NCBI GenBank assembly: GCA_964357255.1
Contig: CAYHKQ010000041.1
Span: forward strand, 1-22,432
DNA from: JBBTIS01 sp038059855
GTDB taxonomy: Bacteria > Elusimicrobiota > Elusimicrobia > JACQPE01
DNA: 22,432 nt
Direction: 5' to 3'
In this document: positions 6,566-14,902 of the stretch, piece after piece
How the letters are laid out: each line of letters begins with the position of its first letter
Position numbering within the stretch: position 1 is the first letter of the stretch
Position numbers and translations under genes: made by a program
The notes under the pieces: generated by a model
The model's input: the letters and a program-made list of their open reading frames with translations, nothing else
The model's database searches: none
Told to the model about the DNA's origin: nothing

Positions 6566-7210
6566 ATGAAAATAAAACTGCGAGATTGCGAAATTATGAC
6601 AGCCGGCTTGGCTACCCTCATTTTTTTGGCGGCGATTCATGCGGGCTGGGCGTCATCGCGGGGCCCCGGCAACACTGCGGGTAGTCCCGCGCATCAGTCA
6701 CAGGGCGATCCGGTGGGATCGCTCCAAGCTGTTTTTGACGGCCAACGCCCTGTTGTTTCCCTGATTCAAACCTTTCAAGCCGGGGCCAACGCGGGCAATG
6801 GTATTTTGCAAGGGTTTTCAGATGTGAATTTTTCAGTAGATATTCCTAGCCGCCATCCGGACGTTCAGCGGCATCTTGATAGGGCCCAGGCGCATGAGTC
6901 CCGGGCCTGGGGCCTAATGGGAGGCACGCTGGCCTCCATGGCCGTTGCTGGGGCGGCTATGGGCGTGATGGCTTGGGGCGCGGGGCTTTCGGCCGGCGCC
7001 TTGGCTTTTTTGGGCGCCGTGGCCTGGGCAGGCATTGCCGCGGCCATTGTTATGGGTATTATTGCCATTTATTCTCACGCCGCTTCGCGCGACGCGAGAG
7101 CTGAGGCTTGGCACGCTGAGCAGGCGATGGCTCCGCCCTCCGCACCTAAACCCCCGGAACAGTCTCACGAAGAATGGATGGAGAGTGTCGGAGTAGGGCC
7201 TTCGTCTTAG
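6566..7210 (+). CDS. Secreted/membrane protein with two hydrophobic segments, function unknown
   Basis: This 214-aa protein has an N-terminal hydrophobic stretch (residues 12-28), a probable signal peptide ending near GWAS. A polar, Gly/Ser/Gln-rich region (30-110) follows. Two long Ala/Gly-rich hydrophobic segments come next (about 117-140 and 143-171), then a charged Pro-rich tail. The start is supported by GGAAGGTG about 8 bases upstream. The architecture is the same as that of the preceding gene (signal peptide, polar region, Gly/Ala hydrophobic hairpin), though the sequences are not obviously alike. It ends only 64 bases before the mutase gene with no terminator in between, so it could be co-transcribed with the CoA-ester cluster; a functional link is not evident. 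Confidence 0.7.
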   Translation: MKIKLRDCEIMTAGLATLIFLAAIHAGWASSRGPGNTAGSPAHQSQGDPVGSLQAVFDGQRPVVSLIQTFQAGANAGNGILQGFSDVNFSVDIPSRHPDVQRHLDRAQAHESRAWGLMGGTLASMAVAGAAMGVMAWGAGLSAGALAFLGAVAWAGIAAAIVMGIIAIYSHAASRDARAEAWHAEQAMAPPSAPKPPEQSHEEWMESVGVGPSS

Positions 7211-7274
7211 GGGCCGTGATACGATAATTTATTGTTTTTTGTAACTGCTCAAAATTTTTGACTCACTTCGCAGG

Positions 7275-9932
7275 GTGGTTAAAAATTTGGAATCATCGTG
7301 GGTGATGGAATTTCTTTTTGACCATCGGCATGACCCTGCGATCGAAGAGATTGATTTCGGGACGTACCAGAGGGCTTTGGGGCGGCCTGGGGAGTTTCCT
7401 TATACGCGCGGGATTCATCCTGATATGTACACGAAGGGCAATCTGCCTACGGTGCGCAAATACGGGGGTTTTGGGTCCGGCAAGGAGCTAAATAAATATT
7501 TGCGTGAGCAATTGGCCTTGGGCGTGACAGGGCTTTCCATCGCCTACGATTTGCCGACTCAAATGGGGTATGACCCCGACCATGCCTTAGCCCAAGGCGA
7601 GGTGGGCTTGACCGGAGTTTCCATTGCAAGCCTGGATGACTATGAGGACGTTTTCCGTGGCATCTTGTCCGAGATTGCGGCCAAAGGGATCGGCGTCTCT
7701 AAAACGATTAATGCCACGGCTCCGATTTTGCTGGCTTTCTATGCGGCGGCGGCTAAAAAACAGGGGGTGGATTCCAAACTGCTTCGCGGCACTATCCAGA
7801 ACGACGTTTTAAAAGAGTATTTGGCTCGCAACACTTTTATTTATCCCTTGGCCGGCGCTTTGCGCTTGGTTCGGGACGTTTTTGCCTGGGCCAAGGAGAA
7901 CTTGCCCAAGTTCAACACGATCAGCATTTGCGGTTATCATATGCGCGAAAAAGGCGCGACCGCTACCCAAGAGCTGGCTTATATGTTTGCCAACGCTATT
8001 GAATACGTGGTCACAGCGCTCGGCGCCGGCATGGACGTGGACGATTTTGCGCCGCAACTTAGTTTTTTTATCAACGTCAAAAAAAATCTTTTTGAGGAAG
8101 TGGCCAAACTGCGGGCGGCGCGACGGATTTGGGCGCAAATCATGAAACAAGGCTTTGGCGCGACGTTGGAGCGCTCTTGCCGGCTCAGGATGCAAAGCTA
8201 CACAGGCGGCAGTGATTTACGAGCCGAAAAGCCTCAACTCAATATTGCGCGCGACGCGGTCCGGACCTTGGCCGCTATCTGCGGCGGTCCTCAGGGGACG
8301 AACACCACGTCTTTTGATGAGGCGTTCACGATTCCTACTCCTTTATCCCGGCAGATCGCGATCGATTTGCCTTATATTATTCTCGTCGAAAAAGCCGTGG
8401 CCCGGGTCATTGACCCAATGGGCGGTTCTTATTATCTTGAAAATTTGACGGATCAATTGGAGGCCGAGGTTTGGAAGGAGTTGGAACGGATTTCCAAGGC
8501 GGCTAGTTACCAGGAAGCGCTGGCCTCGATGAACGGCGGCATCGAGGCCCAGGCTTATGGCGAGCAATGCCGGGAGGATTCCGGCGACAGAAAAATCGTC
8601 GGTAAAAACATTGGCGACGAGGGCGTAAAATTTTATCCTGCCGTTGAAATTTTTACTCCTCCCGGCTCACCGGCCAAGCGACAGAAGGAGCGCGCTCTGG
8701 CTGTTCAACGGCTACGCCGCGACCGCGACGGCGTTCGGGCCGCTCGCGCTCTGAAGTTCCTTGAGGATGCGACCAAAAATCCCTCGAAAAATCTGATGCC
8801 GTTTTTAGTTGGGGCGGTTGAAGCCCGGGCGACTCTTGGCGAAATTAACGACACGCTCACAAAGGTTTTCGGCGCGTCCGACCCCCGGACGCCGTGGGAG
8901 CCGTCGTCTCCCGTGAAAGTTTTCAACGCTCGATTGCGGACCTTTGTCCAAAAAAAGGCCGATCAAGCGAGACGGATTGCGAGCGCTACGACAACCTCAA
9001 AAGTTTTTTTAACTCCCCAAGATTTGCCCTATGTCAAAAAAGTTAATTCCACGCGCCTGGAAAAACCCGGCCAGTTCCCGTACACTCGAGGAATTTCCGC
9101 CGAAGCATGTTTCCCTAAGCTGGTTTGTTTCACCCTTCGATCCTCGCCCCTCGTTTCTTTTTTAGCTGATGGCTGGTTCTGGCGTGAGCGCGGCGCCACG
9201 CCGGTTGAGGAGATTGCCTTTTCTTTATCTCAGTCGTTCCCCAAGATTCGCGACTCCAAACCTCGCGAGCCTTGCCTGCTTTTTTCTCTGGGGAATCCTT
9301 TTTTTGAGGAGATTGCCAAATGCCGCGCAGTCCGCCGGCTTTGGGCTAAGTCGCTCAAAGAGCGCCTGGGCGTTCACGAGGACGATGAAATTTTAAAGCT
9401 CCGTATTTATGGCAGAACCTCGGACGTGGCCTTGGTGAAGCAAAAACCGTGGAATAACATCGCCCGCGCCGCTTTACATGCGCTCGAGGGAGTCTTGTCC
9501 GGCGCGCAATATCTTGAGATTTCCCCCTTTGATCGGCCGTTTCGAGTAGGCGGGAGGCTGGAGGCGGGAAGCGGGAGGGGTGGTAAAAATCCGGTTGACT
9601 TAACGCAATGGTCCGATTGGGCGCAACAGTTGGCCAAGGATACGCATGCCTTGCTCAAGCACGAGTTTGGTTTAGAAGGCATCGCCGATCCCTTGGGTGG
9701 CAGTTTTTACATAGAGGCCATGACCGAAAATTTAGAGCGAGAGGCCGCTCAACTTTTAAACGAGTTAGAGGGCCTTGAAGCCCAAGACGCACAAAAGTAT
9801 ATTCAGTTGCGTCTGGGCAAGCACGCTAAGGCTAACGAGGCTACGGTCGTGGGTGTTGACATTCAAACCCAGGGCCCGAGTCCCAGGCCAAGGCTGATTA
9901 AAACGATAAGGAAAAAATCGAGAACGCGGTAA
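7275..9932 (+). CDS. Acyl-CoA (methylmalonyl/ethylmalonyl-CoA type) mutase, intact catalytic domain fused to a degenerate second one, no B12 domain
   Basis: This 885-aa protein belongs to the coenzyme-B12 carbon-skeleton mutases. Residues 36-430 form the substrate TIM barrel: PYTRGI (42-47), RKYGGFG, TGLSIAYDLPTQMGYDPDHA, TIQNDVLKEY, GYHMREKGAT, RLSFF-like LSFFIN, and DPMGGSYY. By alignment with Propionibacterium MutB, Y63, R185 and H222 match Y89, R207 and H244, fitting a carboxylated substrate (methyl- or ethylmalonyl-CoA) rather than isobutyryl-CoA. Residues 430-560 match the usual linker. The B12-binding DxHxxG domain expected next is missing. Instead residues 594-835 repeat parts of the barrel (PYTRGI, WRERGAT, PFFEEIAKCRAVRRLWA, DPLGGSFY), with the catalytic His replaced by Phe. 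Context favours ethylmalonyl-CoA mutase, but methylmalonyl-CoA mutase is possible. The GTG start at 7275 and an ATG at 7305 are both plausible; neither has a strong Shine-Dalgarno. Confidence 0.85.
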   Translation: MVKNLESSWVMEFLFDHRHDPAIEEIDFGTYQRALGRPGEFPYTRGIHPDMYTKGNLPTVRKYGGFGSGKELNKYLREQLALGVTGLSIAYDLPTQMGYDPDHALAQGEVGLTGVSIASLDDYEDVFRGILSEIAAKGIGVSKTINATAPILLAFYAAAAKKQGVDSKLLRGTIQNDVLKEYLARNTFIYPLAGALRLVRDVFAWAKENLPKFNTISICGYHMREKGATATQELAYMFANAIEYVVTALGAGMDVDDFAPQLSFFINVKKNLFEEVAKLRAARRIWAQIMKQGFGATLERSCRLRMQSYTGGSDLRAEKPQLNIARDAVRTLAAICGGPQGTNTTSFDEAFTIPTPLSRQIAIDLPYIILVEKAVARVIDPMGGSYYLENLTDQLEAEVWKELERISKAASYQEALASMNGGIEAQAYGEQCREDSGDRKIVGKNIGDEGVKFYPAVEIFTPPGSPAKRQKERALAVQRLRRDRDGVRAARALKFLEDATKNPSKNLMPFLVGAVEARATLGEINDTLTKVFGASDPRTPWEPSSPVKVFNARLRTFVQKKADQARRIASATTTSKVFLTPQDLPYVKKVNSTRLEKPGQFPYTRGISAEACFPKLVCFTLRSSPLVSFLADGWFWRERGATPVEEIAFSLSQSFPKIRDSKPREPCLLFSLGNPFFEEIAKCRAVRRLWAKSLKERLGVHEDDEILKLRIYGRTSDVALVKQKPWNNIARAALHALEGVLSGAQYLEISPFDRPFRVGGRLEAGSGRGGKNPVDLTQWSDWAQQLAKDTHALLKHEFGLEGIADPLGGSFYIEAMTENLEREAAQLLNELEGLEAQDAQKYIQLRLGKHAKANEATVVGVDIQTQGPSPRPRLIKTIRKKSRTR

Positions 9933-9949
9933 AAAGTTTAGGAGGACGA

Positions 9950-12900
9950 ATGGAAGTTTCCAATTTTTCAATCCAGCGTGTGTCTATTTTGGGCGCGGGG
10001 GAAATCGGCGCGGCATTGGGGGCGCGTTTGGCGCGTTATGGGGTCAAGGTCTTTTTGGCGACGTTGCATTTGGACACTTTGGCTAAGGCTGAAAAAAAGA
10101 TCAAGGCTTCGCTGGAGTTCCGGGCTAAAGAATTTGTGGGGCTTGGGCCGCTGGAGAAAAAATTGGCCTTAGCCCAGGGCGAGGAGAAAACAGCGCTCCA
10201 AGCTAAAATTCAGGAACTTTCCCGCCAAATGAAAGAATTGCGGGATAAATGGCTGGCTAATGTCACGACGATCCAGGACACGAATTATAACAATCTGATT
10301 GACAAGCTCTCCCAGCCCAAGCCGCAGTTGGTCATTGAGTGTATCCGGGAAGAGCTATTGAGCAAGCAGTCTATCCTGCGCGCCTGGAGCCAGGCGACCG
10401 ATGGATTTCATTCCCTAGCCGTTGACGGACGGTTGCCCATTGTAGCCACCACGGCTTCGAGTCTGAGCGTGGCTGAAATTTGTGAGCCGTTAAACCAGGA
10501 AATGCAGGCGCGCTTTCTTAATTTTCATCCGTTCAATCCTCCCGATCGGATGGATTTGCTTGAAATTGCAACCACGGACAAAACCGACCCCAAGGTAATC
10601 GAGGAAGTCGCGGCCTTCTCCAAGGCATTGGGCTTTGAGCCGATTTTTGTTAAGGATTCGCGCGGTTTTATCGTCAACCGGATTCTTTTTGCCTATTTGG
10701 GGGAGGCGGTGAATTTGCTCGAACGCGGCGAGGCGAGCTTCGAGCAGATCGTGAGCGCCAGTCTGGACTTCGGCTATTCGATGGATCCTTTTCGCCTTCT
10801 TGATTTTGTGGGCCTGGACGTATCCGAGGCCATTATCGCTAATCTACACCGGTCTTTTGCCGGCCATATCGAGCCGCCAGGCGAACTTTTTAAAAAATTG
10901 TTGGGCCTGGGCCGCTACGGCAATAAAAGTCAGAAGGGTTTTTACAATTATTTTCCCAAAGAGACTTTAGCTCCGGAGGCGGCGGCCAAGCTGGCCGCCG
11001 GCCTTGGAGTCGGCGAGCGGGATGTTTTGGCATTGGTTAAGCTGGGGCTTTGCGCCAGTCAAGAGAGCATGGAGGTTATCGCCGCTCTGGGGCTAAAAAC
11101 CGAAGACACGGAGCGCTTGGCTGATCTTTTGGCCAGACAGCGTTCGGGCCTGGATTTGGATTTTTTGAAAGTTTTAGCGAAAGCCGGCTCGCCACTGGCC
11201 GGAGCGGTGGAAGGATTTGATCCCCTGCGTTTGCCGTTGGCGATGCTCAATGAGGCCGCCCGGATTGTCGAGGAAGGAGTGGCTTCGGTGGCTGACGTTG
11301 ACCTGGCTATGGATTTAGGAACCCGGTACCCGGAATTAAAAGGCGCCGGCGTCCGGCTCGCTTCGGGAGTTTATGCGATCAGCCACGAGGAAAACAGGGA
11401 GATTTTAAAGGCGCTGTACGCCAAGACGAAAAATCCCAAACGCTATGCGGCCGGGCCTTTCGGCTGGGCGCTTCGCTATGGGATTGACAAGGCCGTGATT
11501 CACCTGGAGGCATTATCCGAGCGCTACGGCGCTCTCTACCGCCCGGCTCAGCTTTTGAAAGATTTGCAGTTCGGCCGTCTGCCGACTCGCGAACCGTCGG
11601 GGCAATACAGGACCCGTCTGTATAAGCGCGCCGTGATCAAACCCAAAGGCATACGTGGCCCGGCGCCAAAGGTTTTTGAGGAAGGCATCGTTCCCACCCA
11701 ACGAAAGCTTGGCGCCTATCAAATGCGCGGCGCGGTGATTGCGGCGGACATCAACGCCAACTGGAAATGGGGAGTGCGGGACTATCCCATTGACCTGGCT
11801 AAATATCATCAGGAATCCGGAACCGTTGGCGGCAGTTCCGGCTTGGTCTTAGTGAGCGAGATCGGAGCGGAATTAGCGGCGCACGGTTCGATCAAGCCGG
11901 GCGACGTCGGCATCATGCTCTCCGGCAAACACGATGTCATCACCACCGAGGCTCTGGGCGGTAGCGCCCAGGCCCATCGGAGTTTTCGCATTCATGCCTA
12001 TGAAGCCAAGGATCCTCTTGAGGGTTCGTACAGCCAGGAGGTGGCGCTGGATTGGTCGCAATTCGTCAAGATCGAGGACGGCCCTTATATGTTTGAAGAT
12101 TTGGCCGGAGTGGGTTTGGTTTATCCCACGGTGCAACATGCCGTCAATGTGTTGAATCTGAAAAAGGGCGATGTGCTGTTAGTCGAGGGCGCGGTGGGCG
12201 CAACCGGAGCCGCGGCTCTTCAGACGGCCAGGGCCCGCAATGCCTGGCTTATCGGCCTAGTCTCGAGCGAAGAGCGCGGGCAAAAGGCCAAGGAAGTTTA
12301 TGGCGCCCATGCCTATATCAACCGCACGGCCATGGACTCGGACGAGGCCTATCTCAGCCGCGTCAAGGAAATCGTCAAGGAATTGACGGGAAATAAACGG
12401 CCGCTGGACAAAGTTATCGCCTATTCGGGGCAAGCCATGTTCGCCCGGCATGTGGCTAGCGTGCGCGAAGGCGATCCCATGGACCCTGCGGATTACGGCG
12501 GGCAGGTGGCCTATTTCGGCGCAGGAGAGACCGGGTTCGCTATCGAGATTTCCGGCACGAGTCACGACACGCCGACGGACGCGATGTTCGAACGGCTGAC
12601 CAAATTGCGGCGCGAGCGCTACAGGGTTCCCACCATGCGTCATGTCTTGATCGTGGCCGGCGCTAATGAGGCCGAGACTCGGGACGCGATCGGGGAGGCT
12701 AAACGTCGCCACGCGGATGTGATCGTGGTAGTTTTTGACGCCGCTCAGGAGCGGCAAGTTCGGGACAGCAATCTCCTCGCCGCTAAAGGTTGGTGGCCCA
12801 AGGCAAAAACAAGAGATGGCGTCATCAATCTCGCCTCCCTGGGCATTCCTTTAGAGCGCATGCCCGACCCCCCGGTCATTTTACCGGACGAGCCGACAAA

Positions 12901-14902
12901 AGAACAGACAACGGACTATGAGGCCAAGGCCCATACATTCCAGGCCTATCAGCGCCGATGCCTGATTCCCTTCGGCAAGGCGATCGGCGAGATTTGGGGC
13001 AAGGATTCTACGGGCCGGCCCTTAAATGCCGATATTTCCCTGGTTTTGGCGGATGGCGAGCGCGGTGAGAAAATTTTAAATTACCTCATGTTCACCGGAT
13101 TTTTTACGCAAATCGCTTATCCCAACGACAGCTCCCGCATGCGCTTGAGATGGCATGCGGCCATGGGTTGGATGAGTCAGAACGCCTTGGTTCTTTCCAA
13201 GAAGGCGGTTCTTGGGACTCATTACGCAAGCCCCGCGGAATCCACGGCCATTGTAGACTGGATCATGCGCGGTTTGATCCGTCCTGTGGAGGCCGCGGCT
13301 TATCTGCCGCAGGAGATCGGCCTGGCGCAAGAGAGCATCGGCACGGGCAAGAATGCGGTTTTAATAGGGGTGGCCAAGCCCAAGCTCCGCACGTTGGAGG
13401 AGGCGTATTTTAGCCAGGAGGTCGTTCCTCTTTTGGATCATCTCGCGAGCCCCGAATCCTTAATCCGTCAAAAATCAGCCAAGAAAATTTATGAGGCCGG
13501 CTTGGGGCCGGCCGCTAAAGCAGGGGAAGCGTTGGAGCGCCTGGGCCTGAGAGATTTACGCTCGGCGCCTACCATCGGCATTGCCGTTCGCGAACAGCGT
13601 TTTGAGGCGTTGCGAAAAGCCTGGGGCCTTGACGTCGCCGGAGGCCGGCGCTGGGAACCGGATTTGGCCGACGTGCCGGCCGAGCAAATGGTGCGGGAAT
13701 TCAGCATTCATTTTGAAGGGGCGCATTTGGATATTCTAACGCCCACGGGCAAAGGCGTTCTCGATAAATACCTGGCTCGTTCCGGCGAGGGAATTCAACA
13801 GGTCGAGTTTGTCGTGGGAGACGTAGCCCAAAGTTGCCGGACTCTTCGCGAGCGTGGGGCGGTTCCGGTTTATGACGAGCCCCGGCGCGGCGCCAACGGC
13901 ACGCTGGTCAATTTTGTTTTGGTTGATTTGGCCGGCGAAAGCAAGGCGCTCGTTGAATTGGTTGAGTTGGTTCCCGGCGCCAAAAGCGGACTCTTCGCTC
14001 AGCTGATGAAAGAGCAACACATCCGGCTTTTCGCCAAAGCTTCGGGAGACAGAAATCCTTTTCATCTTGACGACGATTACGCCCGCCGGTCGCGCTTTGG
14101 CGCCAGAATCGCTCACGGCATTTTGACGGCGAGTCAGGCCTTGTCGCGTTTGGATGAGTTCGCTCCGGGGTATCGCATTGCCTCGATTGAGATCGGTAAA
14201 TTTCAACTGCCGGTAAAGATTGCCGACTTAGTGGAAAGCCACGTGGAAGTGATGGAGAAAAACAGGGACAGCGGAATGATTAAATTGCGGTTTTTGGCTA
14301 AGAATCAAAATGGAGAGCAGACGCTCGAGGGCTTGGCCGAGATTGTTCCGGCCAAGGATTTTGTGTGGCGCGCCGGCGTTTGTTCTTCCCCGCATTGGGC
14401 AAAACTTTGGACGCAGGGGCTTGCCGCTTTTGCCGTTCGGCCCGCGCCTAAATTTCAAGTCGGCGAGCGCGCGGCTCTGAAAGCATCGGGGGTTGATTCG
14501 GGTTGCCTTAAAATCACAGAGGACACTTTCAGGGCCTTTGAAATTCTTTGGGGAGCGGGCAATCCGCACTTAGAACGCCTTGCCTGCTTGGGGCCGATCG
14601 GGCACACCTCGGCTCTTTTCGCTCCCGGCTTTGTTTTGGCGGGTCTCAAGGCCATGGAGTTTGGCTTGCCTATAGTCCCAGGGGATATTCTTGAAACCCG
14701 GGCCGCTGTGAGCGAGATTGGGGCGACCAAATCCGGCAAAACGCTCATTAAGATCGTCATTGACGTGGTTAAGGAAAGCGGTGAAATTGCGGCCAGGGGC
14801 GAGGTCACAAAAATCTTGGCGGACCCGACCGAGTCTAAGAGTTCCGTCACGAATCCGGCCGAAGAATCTTCTCTAACGGCTCAAGCAAAGCGCCGCAAGT
14901 GA
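9950..14902 (+). CDS. Four-activity fusion: 3-hydroxyacyl-CoA dehydrogenase / crotonyl-CoA carboxylase-reductase-like / epimerase-like / MaoC hydratase
   Basis: This 1650-aa cytoplasmic polypeptide starts after a strong GGAGG site. Residues 8-345 and 420-540 are a 3-hydroxyacyl-CoA dehydrogenase with two C-terminal domains as in FadB: GAGEIG (15-20) and catalytic S170, H193 (in FHPFNPP), E205 and N243. Residues 575-1145 are a medium-chain reductase most like crotonyl-CoA carboxylase/reductase: NADPH loop GAVGATG (747-753), and by-eye equivalents of the CO2-pocket Asn (602 or 604, in DINAN), aromatic-Glu (Y684-E685) and His (H1091 in GTHYAS). An insertion of about 190 residues (870-1060) looks like a second Rossmann half. 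Residues 1203-1345 are a VOC methylmalonyl-CoA epimerase domain lacking two metal His (T1208, Q1283/Q1284). Residues 1346-1470 are a MaoC hydratase (GDRNPFH, D1367/H1372). Residues 1500-1625 look like a degenerate second hotdog. Together these fit ethylmalonyl-CoA pathway steps. CCR specificity is inferred. Confidence 0.85.
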   Translation: MEVSNFSIQRVSILGAGEIGAALGARLARYGVKVFLATLHLDTLAKAEKKIKASLEFRAKEFVGLGPLEKKLALAQGEEKTALQAKIQELSRQMKELRDKWLANVTTIQDTNYNNLIDKLSQPKPQLVIECIREELLSKQSILRAWSQATDGFHSLAVDGRLPIVATTASSLSVAEICEPLNQEMQARFLNFHPFNPPDRMDLLEIATTDKTDPKVIEEVAAFSKALGFEPIFVKDSRGFIVNRILFAYLGEAVNLLERGEASFEQIVSASLDFGYSMDPFRLLDFVGLDVSEAIIANLHRSFAGHIEPPGELFKKLLGLGRYGNKSQKGFYNYFPKETLAPEAAAKLAAGLGVGERDVLALVKLGLCASQESMEVIAALGLKTEDTERLADLLARQRSGLDLDFLKVLAKAGSPLAGAVEGFDPLRLPLAMLNEAARIVEEGVASVADVDLAMDLGTRYPELKGAGVRLASGVYAISHEENREILKALYAKTKNPKRYAAGPFGWALRYGIDKAVIHLEALSERYGALYRPAQLLKDLQFGRLPTREPSGQYRTRLYKRAVIKPKGIRGPAPKVFEEGIVPTQRKLGAYQMRGAVIAADINANWKWGVRDYPIDLAKYHQESGTVGGSSGLVLVSEIGAELAAHGSIKPGDVGIMLSGKHDVITTEALGGSAQAHRSFRIHAYEAKDPLEGSYSQEVALDWSQFVKIEDGPYMFEDLAGVGLVYPTVQHAVNVLNLKKGDVLLVEGAVGATGAAALQTARARNAWLIGLVSSEERGQKAKEVYGAHAYINRTAMDSDEAYLSRVKEIVKELTGNKRPLDKVIAYSGQAMFARHVASVREGDPMDPADYGGQVAYFGAGETGFAIEISGTSHDTPTDAMFERLTKLRRERYRVPTMRHVLIVAGANEAETRDAIGEAKRRHADVIVVVFDAAQERQVRDSNLLAAKGWWPKAKTRDGVINLASLGIPLERMPDPPVILPDEPTKEQTTDYEAKAHTFQAYQRRCLIPFGKAIGEIWGKDSTGRPLNADISLVLADGERGEKILNYLMFTGFFTQIAYPNDSSRMRLRWHAAMGWMSQNALVLSKKAVLGTHYASPAESTAIVDWIMRGLIRPVEAAAYLPQEIGLAQESIGTGKNAVLIGVAKPKLRTLEEAYFSQEVVPLLDHLASPESLIRQKSAKKIYEAGLGPAAKAGEALERLGLRDLRSAPTIGIAVREQRFEALRKAWGLDVAGGRRWEPDLADVPAEQMVREFSIHFEGAHLDILTPTGKGVLDKYLARSGEGIQQVEFVVGDVAQSCRTLRERGAVPVYDEPRRGANGTLVNFVLVDLAGESKALVELVELVPGAKSGLFAQLMKEQHIRLFAKASGDRNPFHLDDDYARRSRFGARIAHGILTASQALSRLDEFAPGYRIASIEIGKFQLPVKIADLVESHVEVMEKNRDSGMIKLRFLAKNQNGEQTLEGLAEIVPAKDFVWRAGVCSSPHWAKLWTQGLAAFAVRPAPKFQVGERAALKASGVDSGCLKITEDTFRAFEILWGAGNPHLERLACLGPIGHTSALFAPGFVLAGLKAMEFGLPIVPGDILETRAAVSEIGATKSGKTLIKIVIDVVKESGEIAARGEVTKILADPTESKSSVTNPAEESSLTAQAKRRK

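Noticed and set aside
7275..9932. Isobutyryl-CoA mutase (Icm/IcmF) assignment
   Set aside because: The positions matching Y89 and R207 of methylmalonyl-CoA mutase are Tyr and Arg, whereas isobutyryl-CoA mutases have Phe and Gln; there is also no G-domain as in IcmF.
9950..11600. Reading the first part of the fusion as a FadB/FadJ beta-oxidation subunit
   Set aside because: The N-terminal crotonase domain of FadB is absent and the chain continues into a CCR-like reductase; the neighbours also fit carbon assimilation better than fatty-acid degradation.
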